From assembly GCF_002099195.1 (NCBI RefSeq), contig NZ_NBYX01000002.1, positions 248,001 through 312,000 on the forward strand: a stretch of 64,000 bases of DNA. Direction: 5' to 3'. Shown in pieces: positions 29,252 through 37,236 of this stretch; position 1 is the first letter of the stretch; the number at the start of each line of letters is the position of its first letter. The position numbers and the translations under genes were made by a program. Origin of the DNA: Burkholderia puraquae. Its GTDB lineage: Bacteria > Pseudomonadota > Gammaproteobacteria > Burkholderiales > Burkholderiaceae. The notes beneath the pieces were generated by a model. It saw only the letters and a list, made by a program, of their open reading frames with translations. It was not told where the DNA came from and did not search any database.

Positions 29252-29914
29252 TTGGCCGCGGAAATCATTGCAGTCACTCAACAAAAAGGTGGCGTCGGCA
29301 AAAGCACGATTGCCATGCACCTCGGTGCCGCGTTCCATGAAAAAGGGAAGCGCGTCCTCGTCATCGACGCAGACCGTCAAAACACACTGGTTCACTGGTC
29401 GAGCGCATCCGGCGACAGCGACACCGGCATTCCGTTTCCGGTCGTCAACCTGGCTGAAGCCGATGGCCAGATCCATCGAGAGATCAAGAAGTTCATCAAC
29501 GACTACGACATCATCGTCGTGGACTGCCCGCCGTCGATCACCGAGAAGGTATCGGGCGTTGTCCTGCTGGCCGCATCGATCGCCGTGATTCCGACGTCGT
29601 CGTCGCCGGCCGATTACTGGTCGAGCGTCGGCCTCGTCAAACTGATCCAGCAGGCGCAGGTCATGAACGAAGATCTCCGTGCCGTCTTCCTGCTGAACAA
29701 GACCGAAGAGAAGCGCATGCTGACCCGCGAGCTCAAGCGCGCGCTCGAGGAACTCGGCTTCCCGTTGCTGAGAACGCAGATCCCGACCCGGGAGGCGTAC
29801 AAGCAGGCGATGGCGCTCGGTCAGACCGTACTGCAGATGAACGATCGTGGCGGCAAGCTGGCCGCTGCAGAAATTCGCGCATGCGCCGACGAAATCGTCG
29901 CCATGCTGCCCTGA
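29252..29914 (+). CDS. parA: Partition ATPase ParA
   Basis: A 220-residue deviant-Walker ATPase: KGGVGKST at residues 12-19, Walker A-prime LVIDADRQNT near 42-50, Walker B IIVVDCPPS near 90-98. The small size and lack of an N-terminal DNA-binding domain place it with short ParA proteins of the Ib/chromosomal type. The start is a TTG supported by AGGAG at 29241-29245; no better ATG exists upstream. ParA with ParB and parS moves the origin region to daughter cells. A parS-type site separates it from parB, 24 bp downstream. Confidence 0.95.
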   Translation: MAAEIIAVTQQKGGVGKSTIAMHLGAAFHEKGKRVLVIDADRQNTLVHWSSASGDSDTGIPFPVVNLAEADGQIHREIKKFINDYDIIVVDCPPSITEKVSGVVLLAASIAVIPTSSSPADYWSSVGLVKLIQQAQVMNEDLRAVFLLNKTEEKRMLTRELKRALEELGFPLLRTQIPTREAYKQAMALGQTVLQMNDRGGKLAAAEIRACADEIVAMLP

Positions 29915-29930
29915 CTTTATGCGCACAAAG
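29915..29930. promoter_or_regulatory. parS-type palindrome 6 between parA and parB
   Basis: The inner 14-mer TTTATGCGCACAAA (29916-29929) starts two bases after the parA stop and runs into the AAAGGAG ribosome site of parB. It has the same single mismatch as site 4. ParB bound here could limit its own synthesis. Confidence 0.8.
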
Positions 29931-29937
29931 GAGTCAC

Positions 29938-30999
29938 ATGAAACCCTCCCAATTTGCCAAAGGATTCCAAGCGCGCCCGGATATCACGACGAGCGAGAAG
30001 CGCACGGCGCTCGATCGACTCAATGCGATCGACGGCATCGTCAAGTCCGAGACGCCCACCCCGGCGCCGACCAAATCCGCGAAGAAAGACGTCGCGCCCC
30101 CGCCCGTGCCCGAGCTGACGCTCGATCCGTCGATCGATGAATCGGCGCAATATCGCGCGTGGCGTCTCGAGAATCGCTATGCACCGGGGCAGGTGATCGA
30201 GCTGTCGCTGAAGGCGATCAAGCATAGCCCGTTCAATCCGCGGCATTTCTATCTGAAATCGTCGATTGCCGAACTCGCGGTCAACCTCGCGAAGCAAGGG
30301 CAGCAGCAAGCGATCCACGTGATTCCGGATTACGACAACCCGGGCACGTACTTCGTCAGCGATGGCGGCCGCCGTGTGCGGGCACTGAAGGAAGCGAACA
30401 AGGAATCGGTCAAGGCGATCGTGATCGACTTGCCGATCGGCATCCAGAGCTACAAGCTCGGCTACGATCTCAACGTCCAGCGCGATTCGCAGACGGTATT
30501 CGACAACGCCGTCGTGTGGCGTCGCTTTCTCGACGACAAGCATTTCCAGAGCCAGAAGGAACTCTCCGAGCATCTCGGCCTCGACGAGTCGACGGTGGCC
30601 GTCGCGCTGTCGATCGGCAAGCTGCCGGAAGCGATCATGCAGGAAATGGTTGCGCGCCCCGATCGCTTCGGTTCGAACATGGCGTATCAGGTCGGCCGCT
30701 ATCACAATGCGCGCGGCACCGACGCCACGTTGCGGCTGATCAACAAGATCGTGTCGGACGATCTCAGCACGCGCCAGGTGTCGGACATCGTCAAGGGCCG
30801 CGTCGCGGCGCAGGAAACGCCGAAGGCTGCGGGCCGTCAGCGCTATGCGCAGCGTCTCGAGATCAAGCTCGGCGGCAAATCGGTCGGCGACCTGAAGTCG
30901 TATGGCGAAGATCGCATCGAATTGCGCCTGCGCGGTCTCCCGAAGGACAAGCGCGACGCGATCCTCGAGCAGCTCGAGCGGATGCTGTTGTCGGAGTGA
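29938..30999 (+). CDS. parB: Partition protein ParB (Spo0J/RepB family)
   Basis: A 353-residue protein with the ParB N-terminal CTPase fold (IKHSPFNPRHFYLKSS, LAKQGQQQAIHV, the C-box-like SDGGRRVRALKEAN) and a central helix-turn-helix (SQKELSEHLGLDESTVAVALSIGKLP). The C-terminal dimerisation end is LPKDKRDAILEQLERMLL. It should bind the GTTTATGCGCATAAAC sites and spread or clamp onto nearby DNA. The ATG at 29938 is chosen because of GGAG at 29929-29932. It forms an operon with parA and is convergent with rep. Confidence 0.95.
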   Translation: MKPSQFAKGFQARPDITTSEKRTALDRLNAIDGIVKSETPTPAPTKSAKKDVAPPPVPELTLDPSIDESAQYRAWRLENRYAPGQVIELSLKAIKHSPFNPRHFYLKSSIAELAVNLAKQGQQQAIHVIPDYDNPGTYFVSDGGRRVRALKEANKESVKAIVIDLPIGIQSYKLGYDLNVQRDSQTVFDNAVVWRRFLDDKHFQSQKELSEHLGLDESTVAVALSIGKLPEAIMQEMVARPDRFGSNMAYQVGRYHNARGTDATLRLINKIVSDDLSTRQVSDIVKGRVAAQETPKAAGRQRYAQRLEIKLGGKSVGDLKSYGEDRIELRLRGLPKDKRDAILEQLERMLLSE

Positions 31000-31030
31000 C
31001 GGAAACGGCCGGCAGGGCCTGGTGAGGACG

Positions 31031-31059
31031 CCGGGCCCGCCCATCGAGGGCGGGGCCCG
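31031..31059. terminator. GC-rich hairpin between convergent parB and rep
   Basis: CGGGCCCGCCC (31032-31042) pairs with GGGCGGGGCCCG (31048-31059) with one bulged G. No T-run follows on either strand, so it is only a candidate transcription barrier between the two converging genes. Confidence 0.4.
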
Positions 31060-31089
31060 CGGCGGCCCGTCAGCGGGCCTGAGCGGGCT

Positions 31090-32457
31090 TCAGGCAGCCC
31101 GCGACTGGTTCAGCGTGAACGACAGCAGGTCGCCGTCCGTCGGCTCGCCCCAGGTCTTCTGGGCCAGCCAGTCGAAAAAGGCCGTCTCGGCCAGCTTGGA
31201 ATCGAGGCCGCGCTTGCGCCAGTCATCGCGCATGTGGGAGCCCATCGTCGGCAGTGCCTCCGACTCGAACGACTCGCGCGCCACTTCGCGCTCGGCGTCG
31301 CCCTGCTCTTCGTACAGCACCTTCGCTTCCTTGCGGCGGAACGCTGCGAACTCGCTCAGCAGGCGAGCCTTCAGATCGTCCGGCTGGGCCGCTGCAACTT
31401 TCGCGGACGGCGTGCCGGCAGGCAGCGCGTCGACCGATTCGACCGGCGGTGCATAACCCTTCTTCAGCGCATCCTTGAACAACGCCGGCGCGCTGCGCAC
31501 CGGCGGCAGCGTCGTGCTGCGCATCCGCTGCTCGGTCATCTGCAGCGCGGCACGAATGCGGTTCTCCTCGCTGTCCGCATAGAGCGTCTGCGCTTCCTTC
31601 AGTGGGATCCCGAGCTTCACCATCCGGTCGACCAGCGTGCTGTCGAACACGTTCGGGTGTTCGTCGAGCGCGAGCATCGGCTGCTTGCGCTCGGTCACGC
31701 GGAACTGGATCTCCGCGACCCGGCGCCCTTCACGGTGCTCGATCAGTTCGACGAAGATGTTGGTGACCGCATTGACCTCCGCGATCGCGGGACGCAGATA
31801 GTCGCGCTTGAAGTACTTGTACTCGCGCTTCGCCTCGTCGCCGGCTTCCGTGTCGGGAGTACCCGACAGGATCGGCCGCCACCATTCCCACGGCTCGCGC
31901 ATCGTCAGGTGGCTCGGGTTCGTCAGGTAGCGCACGCAGATTTCGTACAGCGCGAGACCGGCGCTGCTGCGCAGCTGGCTCTGGAACTGCAGGCTCAGGC
32001 GCGCGTACTGCACCGGGTCGAGCAGCTTCTTCTTGATCTTCGGCGCGAACGAGAATTCGACCCACACGCGGCGGGTCGCCGGATCCTCGAGAATTTCCGC
32101 ATCGGCGATCAGCGTCGAGATCCCCCACTTGCGGCCCGGCTTCTGGCTCGACGTCCCCGTGCTCCACTCGACCTGCACCGACACCATGCGGCGCAGGTGT
32201 TCCTTTACCAGCGCGGTGTCGTTCGAATCGAAGGCGGAGTTGGCGACGATGTCCGACAGCAGCGCGCGATACGTATCGCCCGAGTCGTCGGCCTGCTGCG
32301 CCACGGCCAGCAGGACATTGAACAGCTTGCGAGTGAGGAGCGTGATCTTGCCGCTCTTCGGCTGGATTGCGATCGCCTCGACGGCCTTACGCAATTCGGC
32401 TGAACTGGCACTCACCACATCCACATCGGTTTTCTTGGCGCGCTTCGTCGTGGCCAT
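31090..32457 (-). CDS. Replication initiator of the Rep_3/RepB winged-helix superfamily
   Basis: A 455-residue protein. The N-terminal winged helix matches Rep_3 patterns: KITLLTRKLFNVLLAVAQ (residues ~38-55), SSAGLALYEICVRYL (~165-180), REPWEWW, then YKYFKRDYLRPAIAEVNAVTNI and GRRVAEIQFRV (~205-255). The C-terminal ~200 residues are variable, with a charged helix and a conserved-looking end (FFDWLAQKTWGE). Such proteins bind iterons and open plasmid-type origins. It reads toward parB, and its start adjoins the iteron-filled region, so one function is probably binding the CCCGAAAANNCTCACC repeats and repressing its own promoter (inference). Confidence 0.88.
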   Translation of the reverse strand: MATTKRAKKTDVDVVSASSAELRKAVEAIAIQPKSGKITLLTRKLFNVLLAVAQQADDSGDTYRALLSDIVANSAFDSNDTALVKEHLRRMVSVQVEWSTGTSSQKPGRKWGISTLIADAEILEDPATRRVWVEFSFAPKIKKKLLDPVQYARLSLQFQSQLRSSAGLALYEICVRYLTNPSHLTMREPWEWWRPILSGTPDTEAGDEAKREYKYFKRDYLRPAIAEVNAVTNIFVELIEHREGRRVAEIQFRVTERKQPMLALDEHPNVFDSTLVDRMVKLGIPLKEAQTLYADSEENRIRAALQMTEQRMRSTTLPPVRSAPALFKDALKKGYAPPVESVDALPAGTPSAKVAAAQPDDLKARLLSEFAAFRRKEAKVLYEEQGDAEREVARESFESEALPTMGSHMRDDWRKRGLDSKLAETAFFDWLAQKTWGEPTDGDLLSFTLNQSRAA

Positions 32458-32576
32458 ACGTCGGGTCGGAGGAGAAGTTTTCCGGAAGGATAGCGCCTGC
32501 GGTGATGTGCGTCCAGAACGACATGCTCACCATAGCGGGTGAAGCGCGCGTGCAAAACGGCACTCACCCCAGGCGC

Positions 32577-33884
32577 TCCCGAAAACCCTCACCACTCCGG
32601 ATTTGCAGCGTTCCGGACTCGTCCAGACGTGCTGCGGGATGCGCCGATTCACAGAATTTCACCTGTGCACGACACGTGCGGAATGTGCTCCCGTATCGGC
32701 TCACCTTTCGATTTGTCGTAATTTTACGACTGCGCAGCTGTGAGTTCGGCACAGGGTTGCGATCCCACCTCGCCGCGCCTCCCGATCGGCCCGCATCGGC
32801 CTGTATGCATGTACAGGCGCGACTCACCGGGAGATCGCGATCGAGTCCGGCATCGCGGAAGACGCCCGCGAAACCGGCCAGCGCGACCCGATAGGGCCAG
32901 CTTTATCGGCCCGGGCGCGCATTGTACAGCGCACAAACCGTGTCGGGTCCCGAAAATACTCACCTCGAGCACAGCGTGTTCATTCCTCTGAATGTCGACA
33001 AATGCCCGACACGCGCGGGATTCGCTACCAACACCTCCCGAAAACGCTCACCTCAAGGAAAAATCGCTGTGCCTCCACGGGCACGGGAATAGCTCCCGAA
33101 AAACCTCACCGTAACTGTCTCGGTATCAAAAATCCCAATGCCTTCCGATACTTATGCACAGAAGGCATTTGGCTGTGCGTTGTCGACGCCTCCCGAAAAG
33201 CCTCACCTTTCGACTGAAATCCTTCATACGACAACCCGATGTCAGCCCCCGAAAAATCTCACCTGTGCCAAAAAGGGGCACAGCAAAAACGAGATTTCTT
33301 CCAGTCCTGGTGGGCTTTTCGGCGAATTCGGCAGCTTACAGATCCCGAAAAGCCTCACCTTTGACCATTTTTCAGGCAAATTCCGTTCCCGGAAAGTCTC
33401 ACCTGTGGCCCGAGTCACAGCCTGTGATCCGGGCCCCGAAAAATCTCACCTCACCGGGATCTGGGCAGGAAAACCCGGATTTCCCTCCCGAAAAACCTCA
33501 CCTTTGGCGCTTCACAGGCCTCAGAGAGCGCTTTCGCTGTGCAAAATGGTGTTCGTTTCCCGAAAATCCTCACACCAAATCCCCGTGGAGTCCCGTGAAA
33601 CCTCACCTTTCACAAAAACTGCCTAAAAGATGGGCAGAATCGGGGCGCGAAGAAGGTCCCGCAAATTCTCACCTATGTCTGCACAGGCAGAAAACTGTGC
33701 AGTCAGGCACAGCGCGGGTTCTGTGGCTGTGAGGCCCCGAAAAACCTCACCTTTGGGAAATCTCGTGTTTCACTGTGATCCCGAATCCGCTCACGACCTT
33801 TCCTGCAACGGCTCACGCAGCTCCCTGAACCCCATCACGTCAGCTCCCGCAGAAGATCACCTTGGCTCCCGTAAAACTTCACCT
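32577..33884 (+). repeat. Iteron cluster, consensus TCCCGAAAANNCTCACCT
   Basis: Copies start at 32577, 32689, 32948, 33036, 33094, 33191, 33247, 33343, 33387, 33434, 33486, 33558, 33591, 33657, 33735, 33779 (poor), 33845 and 33867; each spans 18 bp and all point the same way. The best match the consensus fully (33191, 33343, 33486); the outer ones are looser, and 33867 has GTAAAA in place of GAAAA. Spacing is irregular (22 to 260 bp, most often 45-60). They are the likely binding sites of the adjacent Rep protein. There is no leader or spacer regularity, so it is not a CRISPR array. Confidence 0.9.
33152..33160 (+). promoter_or_regulatory. DnaA box TTATGCACA in the iteron field
   Basis: TTATGCACA fits the DnaA consensus TTATNCACA exactly. 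It lies between the iterons at 33094 and 33191 and could link origin firing to DnaA. Confidence 0.65.
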
Positions 33885-33992
33885 TGTCGGCCGGAAAGCC
33901 TTGCAGCATAAGGCTGTGCCGTGGCGTTAACGTTTTTAACTAAGGGTTCAAGGGTGTTTACTTCTAATACTCTCAAGACATGGGCCGACGAG

Positions 33993-34001
33993 TTTTCCAC
34001 A
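33993..34001 (+). promoter_or_regulatory. DnaA-box-like TTTTCCACA
   Basis: One mismatch from TTATCCACA, just right of the AT-richer stretch and about 110 bp from the last iteron. A looser TTGGATAAC lies at 34104-34112. Confidence 0.45.
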
Positions 34002-34045
34002 GATACCCCAACCCCTGAACACCTACAGGCCATCGCATCCGTGGT

Positions 34046-34132
34046 CGTGTGAAACAAATGCCGAAATTGGGGCTCTTCAGGAAAATGCTTGTGCGACAAG
34101 GACTTGGATAACTTTCTTCGCTTTGTTTCACG
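34046..34132. promoter_or_regulatory. Inverted pair TGAAACAAA / TTTGTTTCA upstream of the kfrA-like gene
   Basis: CGTGTGAAACAAA (34046-34058) and TTTGTTTCACG (34122-34132) are inverted copies about 63 bases apart. KfrA-type proteins repress their own promoters, so an operator is possible. Each half also resembles half of the chromosome-1 parS motif (GTTTCACGTGAAAC), but no full copy exists. Confidence 0.4.
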
Positions 34133-34260
34133 AAATCCTGGACCACAGTCGTCGGGATTGACTTACAGACCGGGTTTCTGTGGAAAGCGACGTAAATTCA
34201 CAACGTCGAGCCGAAAAAAGTATCAAGAAATACGTATTTCGTTATGATTGCCACACTTCA

Positions 34261-35460
34261 ATGTCTGTGAGCACAGCGATGACCCTGGACGAAATACGCC
34301 AAGCCATTCGGGACGAACTGGAATCGCTGCGTGCAAGCGGTGCTCGGCGACAGGAATTGTCGCTGCACGCATGCAAGCGGCTGTTTTTCGATCTCGGCAT
34401 CCGGCCGTCGGCCGCCAACGTCCGCGATCTCACCCAAACCGGCAGCGCCAGCGATATCCCGAAAGACATCGACCACTTCTGGGAGCGCATTCGTTCCGCG
34501 TCGAAAGTCAGGCTTGACGGTGCGGCAATCCCGAAAGCCGTCGAGGAAAAGGCGGGTGCGTTGCTCGGCGCGCTCTATGAAGAAGCGCTGAAAGCCGCGC
34601 GGGACAGTCTCGATGGCGATCGCGAGCAGGTTCGTGCCGGCATTGCCGACGCCGAACAGCGGTTGCGCGACGCAACCGTCCGCCAGGAGGCACTCGAAGG
34701 CGCGCTCGCGCGTGGCGAAGCGAAAAACGAGCAGTTGCAGGCTCGCGTAACCGAACTCGAGGTCCAGCTCGCGTCGCAGACGACGCACGGTTCGGCCAGC
34801 GAAGCGACGTTGCTCACCACAGTCGCCCGACTGGAGAAGGAACTGGCTGCGGCCGCCGGCCGTATCGAAGCCGAACAGGCGCAGAACGCCACGCTGCGTG
34901 ACCGCATCGATGCGCTGCAAGCCGAACTGCAGCAGCGCACCGAGCACTACGCGCAGCAAATCAAGGACGCGGTGGCCGAAGCCGAACGACGCGTCAAGCC
35001 GATGCTGGTCGAGCTGGATTCGTTGCGCAGCATGGCATCGACCTACCAGAGCGGTTTGCGCGACGTTCAGCGCAAGGAGTTCGACTTCCTGCAGCAACTG
35101 AGTTCGGCCAAGGCGCGCGCCGACCGGCTCGAAGAACAGTTGCGCAGCCAGGGCGATGAACTGGAACGTGCGACACGCGATGTGAGTTCGCTGCGTGCGA
35201 GTCGCGGCATGAATCCGGAAATCGCCGCGCTGATCCGCCGCCTGGCCGATGCCGGGCAACTGGATGCGGAGGCGTTTGCCGCGATCGGCACCTCGCTGGA
35301 TCAGGAGATTCCGGTGCCGGCCCATTGTCCGCATTGCGATGGCGAGCCGGAACTGTCACACGGAGAAGCGGGTTTTGAAGTGGCCTGCCCCGAGTGCGAA
35401 CATGCTTCGGGCACATGGCCGTCGCGATTCGAAGCGGTCGCCCGCTTTGCGCGCACGTGA
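34261..35460 (+). CDS. KfrA-like coiled-coil DNA-binding protein with C-terminal zinc ribbon
   Basis: A 399-residue protein. Residues ~8-95 match the plasmid KfrA N-terminal DNA-binding domain (LDEIRQAIRDELESLRASG, then RQELSLHACKRLFFDLGIRPSAANV). Residues ~95-330 are a long Ala/Glu/Arg-rich coiled coil. The last 45 residues hold a CxxC-x16-CxxC zinc ribbon (Cys 356, 359, 376, 379) not typical of KfrA. The start is uncertain: a GTG at 34180 is in frame, but the domain begins after the ATG at 34261. Plasmid KfrA forms filaments that aid partition and represses itself. It flanks the origin opposite rep. Confidence 0.82.
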   Translation: MSVSTAMTLDEIRQAIRDELESLRASGARRQELSLHACKRLFFDLGIRPSAANVRDLTQTGSASDIPKDIDHFWERIRSASKVRLDGAAIPKAVEEKAGALLGALYEEALKAARDSLDGDREQVRAGIADAEQRLRDATVRQEALEGALARGEAKNEQLQARVTELEVQLASQTTHGSASEATLLTTVARLEKELAAAAGRIEAEQAQNATLRDRIDALQAELQQRTEHYAQQIKDAVAEAERRVKPMLVELDSLRSMASTYQSGLRDVQRKEFDFLQQLSSAKARADRLEEQLRSQGDELERATRDVSSLRASRGMNPEIAALIRRLADAGQLDAEAFAAIGTSLDQEIPVPAHCPHCDGEPELSHGEAGFEVACPECEHASGTWPSRFEAVARFART

Positions 35461-35483
35461 CGTGAGGATCGGCCGCCGCTCAC

Positions 35484-35525
35484 AGGTGAGACGATCCGGG
35501 GAGCTTGAGGTGAGGTTTTTCGGGA
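35484..35525 (-). repeat. Two inverted iteron copies downstream of the kfrA-like gene
   Basis: AGGTGAGACGATCCGGGG (35484-35501, loose) and AGGTGAGGTTTTTCGGGA (35508-35525). The second is the exact reverse complement of the iteron at 33486. They are in the gap between the converging kfrA-like and recombinase genes and face opposite to the main cluster. Confidence 0.85.
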
Positions 35526-35596
35526 GCTGTGAAACGGTGAGGCTGCGCCGCACAAGGCTGCTCACGGATCGCTTCGCGTGAGCAGCCGTTTGGCGA

Positions 35597-36616
35597 TCAG
35601 TGAGTTTCTTTGCGGTCGGACGCGTCACCGTTGCTGTCGGCCAGACTGTCGCGCCAGTTTTTCCATGCACGATGCAGGCGGTTCGACGAAATCGGCCGCA
35701 TGAAGCCCAGCCATTTGCCGACCCGTTCGGGCGGCACGTCGTGCTCGAACAATTCGGCCGCATAGGTATTGCGCAGCGTTTGCGGGCTCGCGCGGGCGGT
35801 GCGCGACGACGTGAGCCCGGCGGATTCGACGATCGCGTCGATCGCGCGCAGCATCGTCGCCTTGTGCATCGGCCGCCCGGCATGGGACGCGGGGAACACG
35901 AGTTCACCCGGAATGTCCTGGCGCTTGCGCTCGGTGAGCCATGCTTCGAGCAGGGCGATCGCGAACGATGCCAGGTGGGTTTCGCGCGCGAAATCCGGGT
36001 GTGTCGACTCGATCTGCAGTGACGTTCCACTCGTATTGATGCAACTAATCGTGAGCGCGCGAGCTTCACCGGTTTTAATGCCGGCACCGAGAAACGCGGC
36101 GACGAGCGCGCGGTCGCGCCGCTCTTTCCAGTACGCGGAACCGGATACCCCGATCGGCGAAAACAGGTATGCGAGCAACGTTGCGCGCTCGGCGGGCGTG
36201 AGGAAACCGGTAGGCTCGTTGTCGCGCGCCTTGCGCCAGTTCGCTTCGCCATCCTGAGCAATGAACCGGGCCGGGTTGGTCGACGCGTATTCGGTGCGCC
36301 GGATGTGGTCGAGCACGCGTTCGATCAGTCGCAAATAGCGCATTCGCTGGGTTTTCCGGATCGGCAGCTCGCCGACGAAATTCGCGATGGTTGCGGTATC
36401 GACCGTTGCCAGATTCTTCTGGTGTGCGCGCATCCAGGTGAGAAATGCGCCCCATTGCGCGCGATAGACGTCGGCCGATGAGCGGCGATAGTCCTGCATG
36501 GCGAGCCATGCATCGAATGCGGCTTCGGGCGAGACGATCCAGTCGGACGCACCGCGGTCGAACAGATCCGTTTCTTCCGGGCGTGCAGGGGTGTCGGGCG
36601 AGGCGGGAAGGGACAT
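35597..36616 (-). CDS. Tyrosine-recombinase-fold protein, catalytic residues degenerate
   Basis: A 339-residue XerC/phage-integrase-like protein: N-terminal SAM-like core-binding domain (residues ~25-125, AFDAWLAMQDYRRSSADVYRAQW) and a catalytic-type domain (~140-320). The active-site pattern is eroded. The first Arg is Lys (GAGIKTGEARAL for GLRxSEL), HxxR reads QTLR with Asn after it, LGH is LGF, and no Tyr stands where the nucleophile should be. Only the second Arg is kept. It may be a DNA-binding relative with no strand-cutting activity, kept near the origin. It is convergent with the kfrA-like gene. The long, intact frame argues against a decaying pseudogene. Confidence 0.82.
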   Translation of the reverse strand: MSLPASPDTPARPEETDLFDRGASDWIVSPEAAFDAWLAMQDYRRSSADVYRAQWGAFLTWMRAHQKNLATVDTATIANFVGELPIRKTQRMRYLRLIERVLDHIRRTEYASTNPARFIAQDGEANWRKARDNEPTGFLTPAERATLLAYLFSPIGVSGSAYWKERRDRALVAAFLGAGIKTGEARALTISCINTSGTSLQIESTHPDFARETHLASFAIALLEAWLTERKRQDIPGELVFPASHAGRPMHKATMLRAIDAIVESAGLTSSRTARASPQTLRNTYAAELFEHDVPPERVGKWLGFMRPISSNRLHRAWKNWRDSLADSNGDASDRKETH

Positions 36617-36718
36617 GTGATTTATTCCGTTAGTTGCGTATATGGTAGCCCTTTCCGCAACGTCTCGGGCAGCAAGAGGCTGGACAAGGCCACCACACGC
36701 GGCGGCCCCGGCGGGCAG

Positions 36719-37096
36719 TCAGTCACCCCATGCCTTGGACGGACGGTGGGCGCGCTCGCGAGGCGTGGTGTCGTGCGACGTTGATGCCGCTTCGTATGCG
36801 AGAACCGCGAACGAAAAAACGGCGGGCAGCGCATTCGAGCGCCCGAAGTCGATCGGATCGTCCGTTTCGGGAAACGTCATGTCCGACGGCCGTTCGAACA
36901 ATTGACGCATGCCGGCCTCGTGCCGGCTGGCAAAGCCGAGATCGGCAAGCGCCTCGGCTTCGATGGCGTGCAGCAGGCGCCACGTCAGCGGGACGCGCTG
37001 GCGGATGTAGCGCCCGGCAATATGGCGGACGATCAGCTCGAGGTCGTGCGCGGCAGCCTTGAAGCTGAGCGCGGCCAAATCTTGTTCTTCTGTCAT
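36719..37096 (-). CDS. Hypothetical protein behind a LexA-type box
   Basis: A 125-residue acidic, mostly helical protein (MTEEQDLAALSFKAAAHDLELIV, then LLHAIEAEALADLGFASRHE). The C-terminal tail is rich in Arg, Ser and Asp. No signal peptide or membrane helix is seen, and I do not recognise the family. A near-perfect SOS box lies 74-89 bases upstream of the ATG at 37096, so DNA-damage induction is plausible. It stands between the recombinase-like gene and an XRE regulator, all on the minus strand. Function is unknown. Confidence 0.65.
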   Translation of the reverse strand: MTEEQDLAALSFKAAAHDLELIVRHIAGRYIRQRVPLTWRLLHAIEAEALADLGFASRHEAGMRQLFERPSDMTFPETDDPIDFGRSNALPAVFSFAVLAYEAASTSHDTTPRERAHRPSKAWGD

Positions 37097-37169
37097 TGCA
37101 GGCTCCTGTCGACCGGGCGGGCGCCTCGGTGCGCCGGCTCCGGCCCATGCATGGCGGAATGTCCGTATA

Positions 37170-37185
37170 CTGTACAAACATACAG
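37170..37185 (-). promoter_or_regulatory. LexA-type SOS box CTGTACAAACATACAG
   Basis: CTGT-N8-ACAG exactly, with TA and TG flanks (TACTGT...ACAGTG), close to the proteobacterial consensus TACTGTATATATATACAGTA. It lies between two minus-strand genes, placed to control the 125-residue gene downstream. Confidence 0.75.
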
Positions 37186-37236
37186 TGTTTTCCGCAACCG
37201 GCCTGCAATTGGCCTTTTGGCCAGCTATCCGCGCCG

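Larger units (their letters stand above)
32458..34260. other. Putative replication origin of a secondary chromosome (gene-free)
   Basis: About 1.8 kb between rep and the kfrA-like gene without a believable gene; open frames here are formed by the repeats. It holds ~18 iterons, DnaA-like boxes, several CTGTGC inverted repeats (CTGTGCC/GGCACAG at 33263-33283; CTGCACAG/CTGTGCAG at 33679-33702; CCTGTA/TACAGG at 32800-32817) and an AT-richer, repeat-free stretch at about 33925-33985 (GTTAACGTTTTTAACTAAG) that could be the unwinding site. Function is inferred from this layout. Confidence 0.8.

Noticed and set aside
31021..31038. Possible iteron copy TGGTGAGGACGCCGGGCC
   Set aside because: The spacing between GGTGAG and CGGG is one base short and the T-rich centre is absent.
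32577..33884. CRISPR array
   Set aside because: The repeats are only 18 bp, irregularly spaced and degenerate, with no cas genes. They fit initiator-binding iterons.
32367..33911. Several open frames of 60-175 codons across the iteron region
   Set aside because: They are rich in Lys-Pro-His repeats created by the iterons, lack homology patterns and fill the expected origin. Not genes.
34046..34132. Chromosome-1 type parS (GTTTCACGTGAAAC)
   Set aside because: Only separated half-sites are present; no complete palindrome exists.
35597..36616. Active integrase marking a genomic island
   Set aside because: Catalytic residues are lost, and no attachment-site duplication or tRNA is seen next to it.
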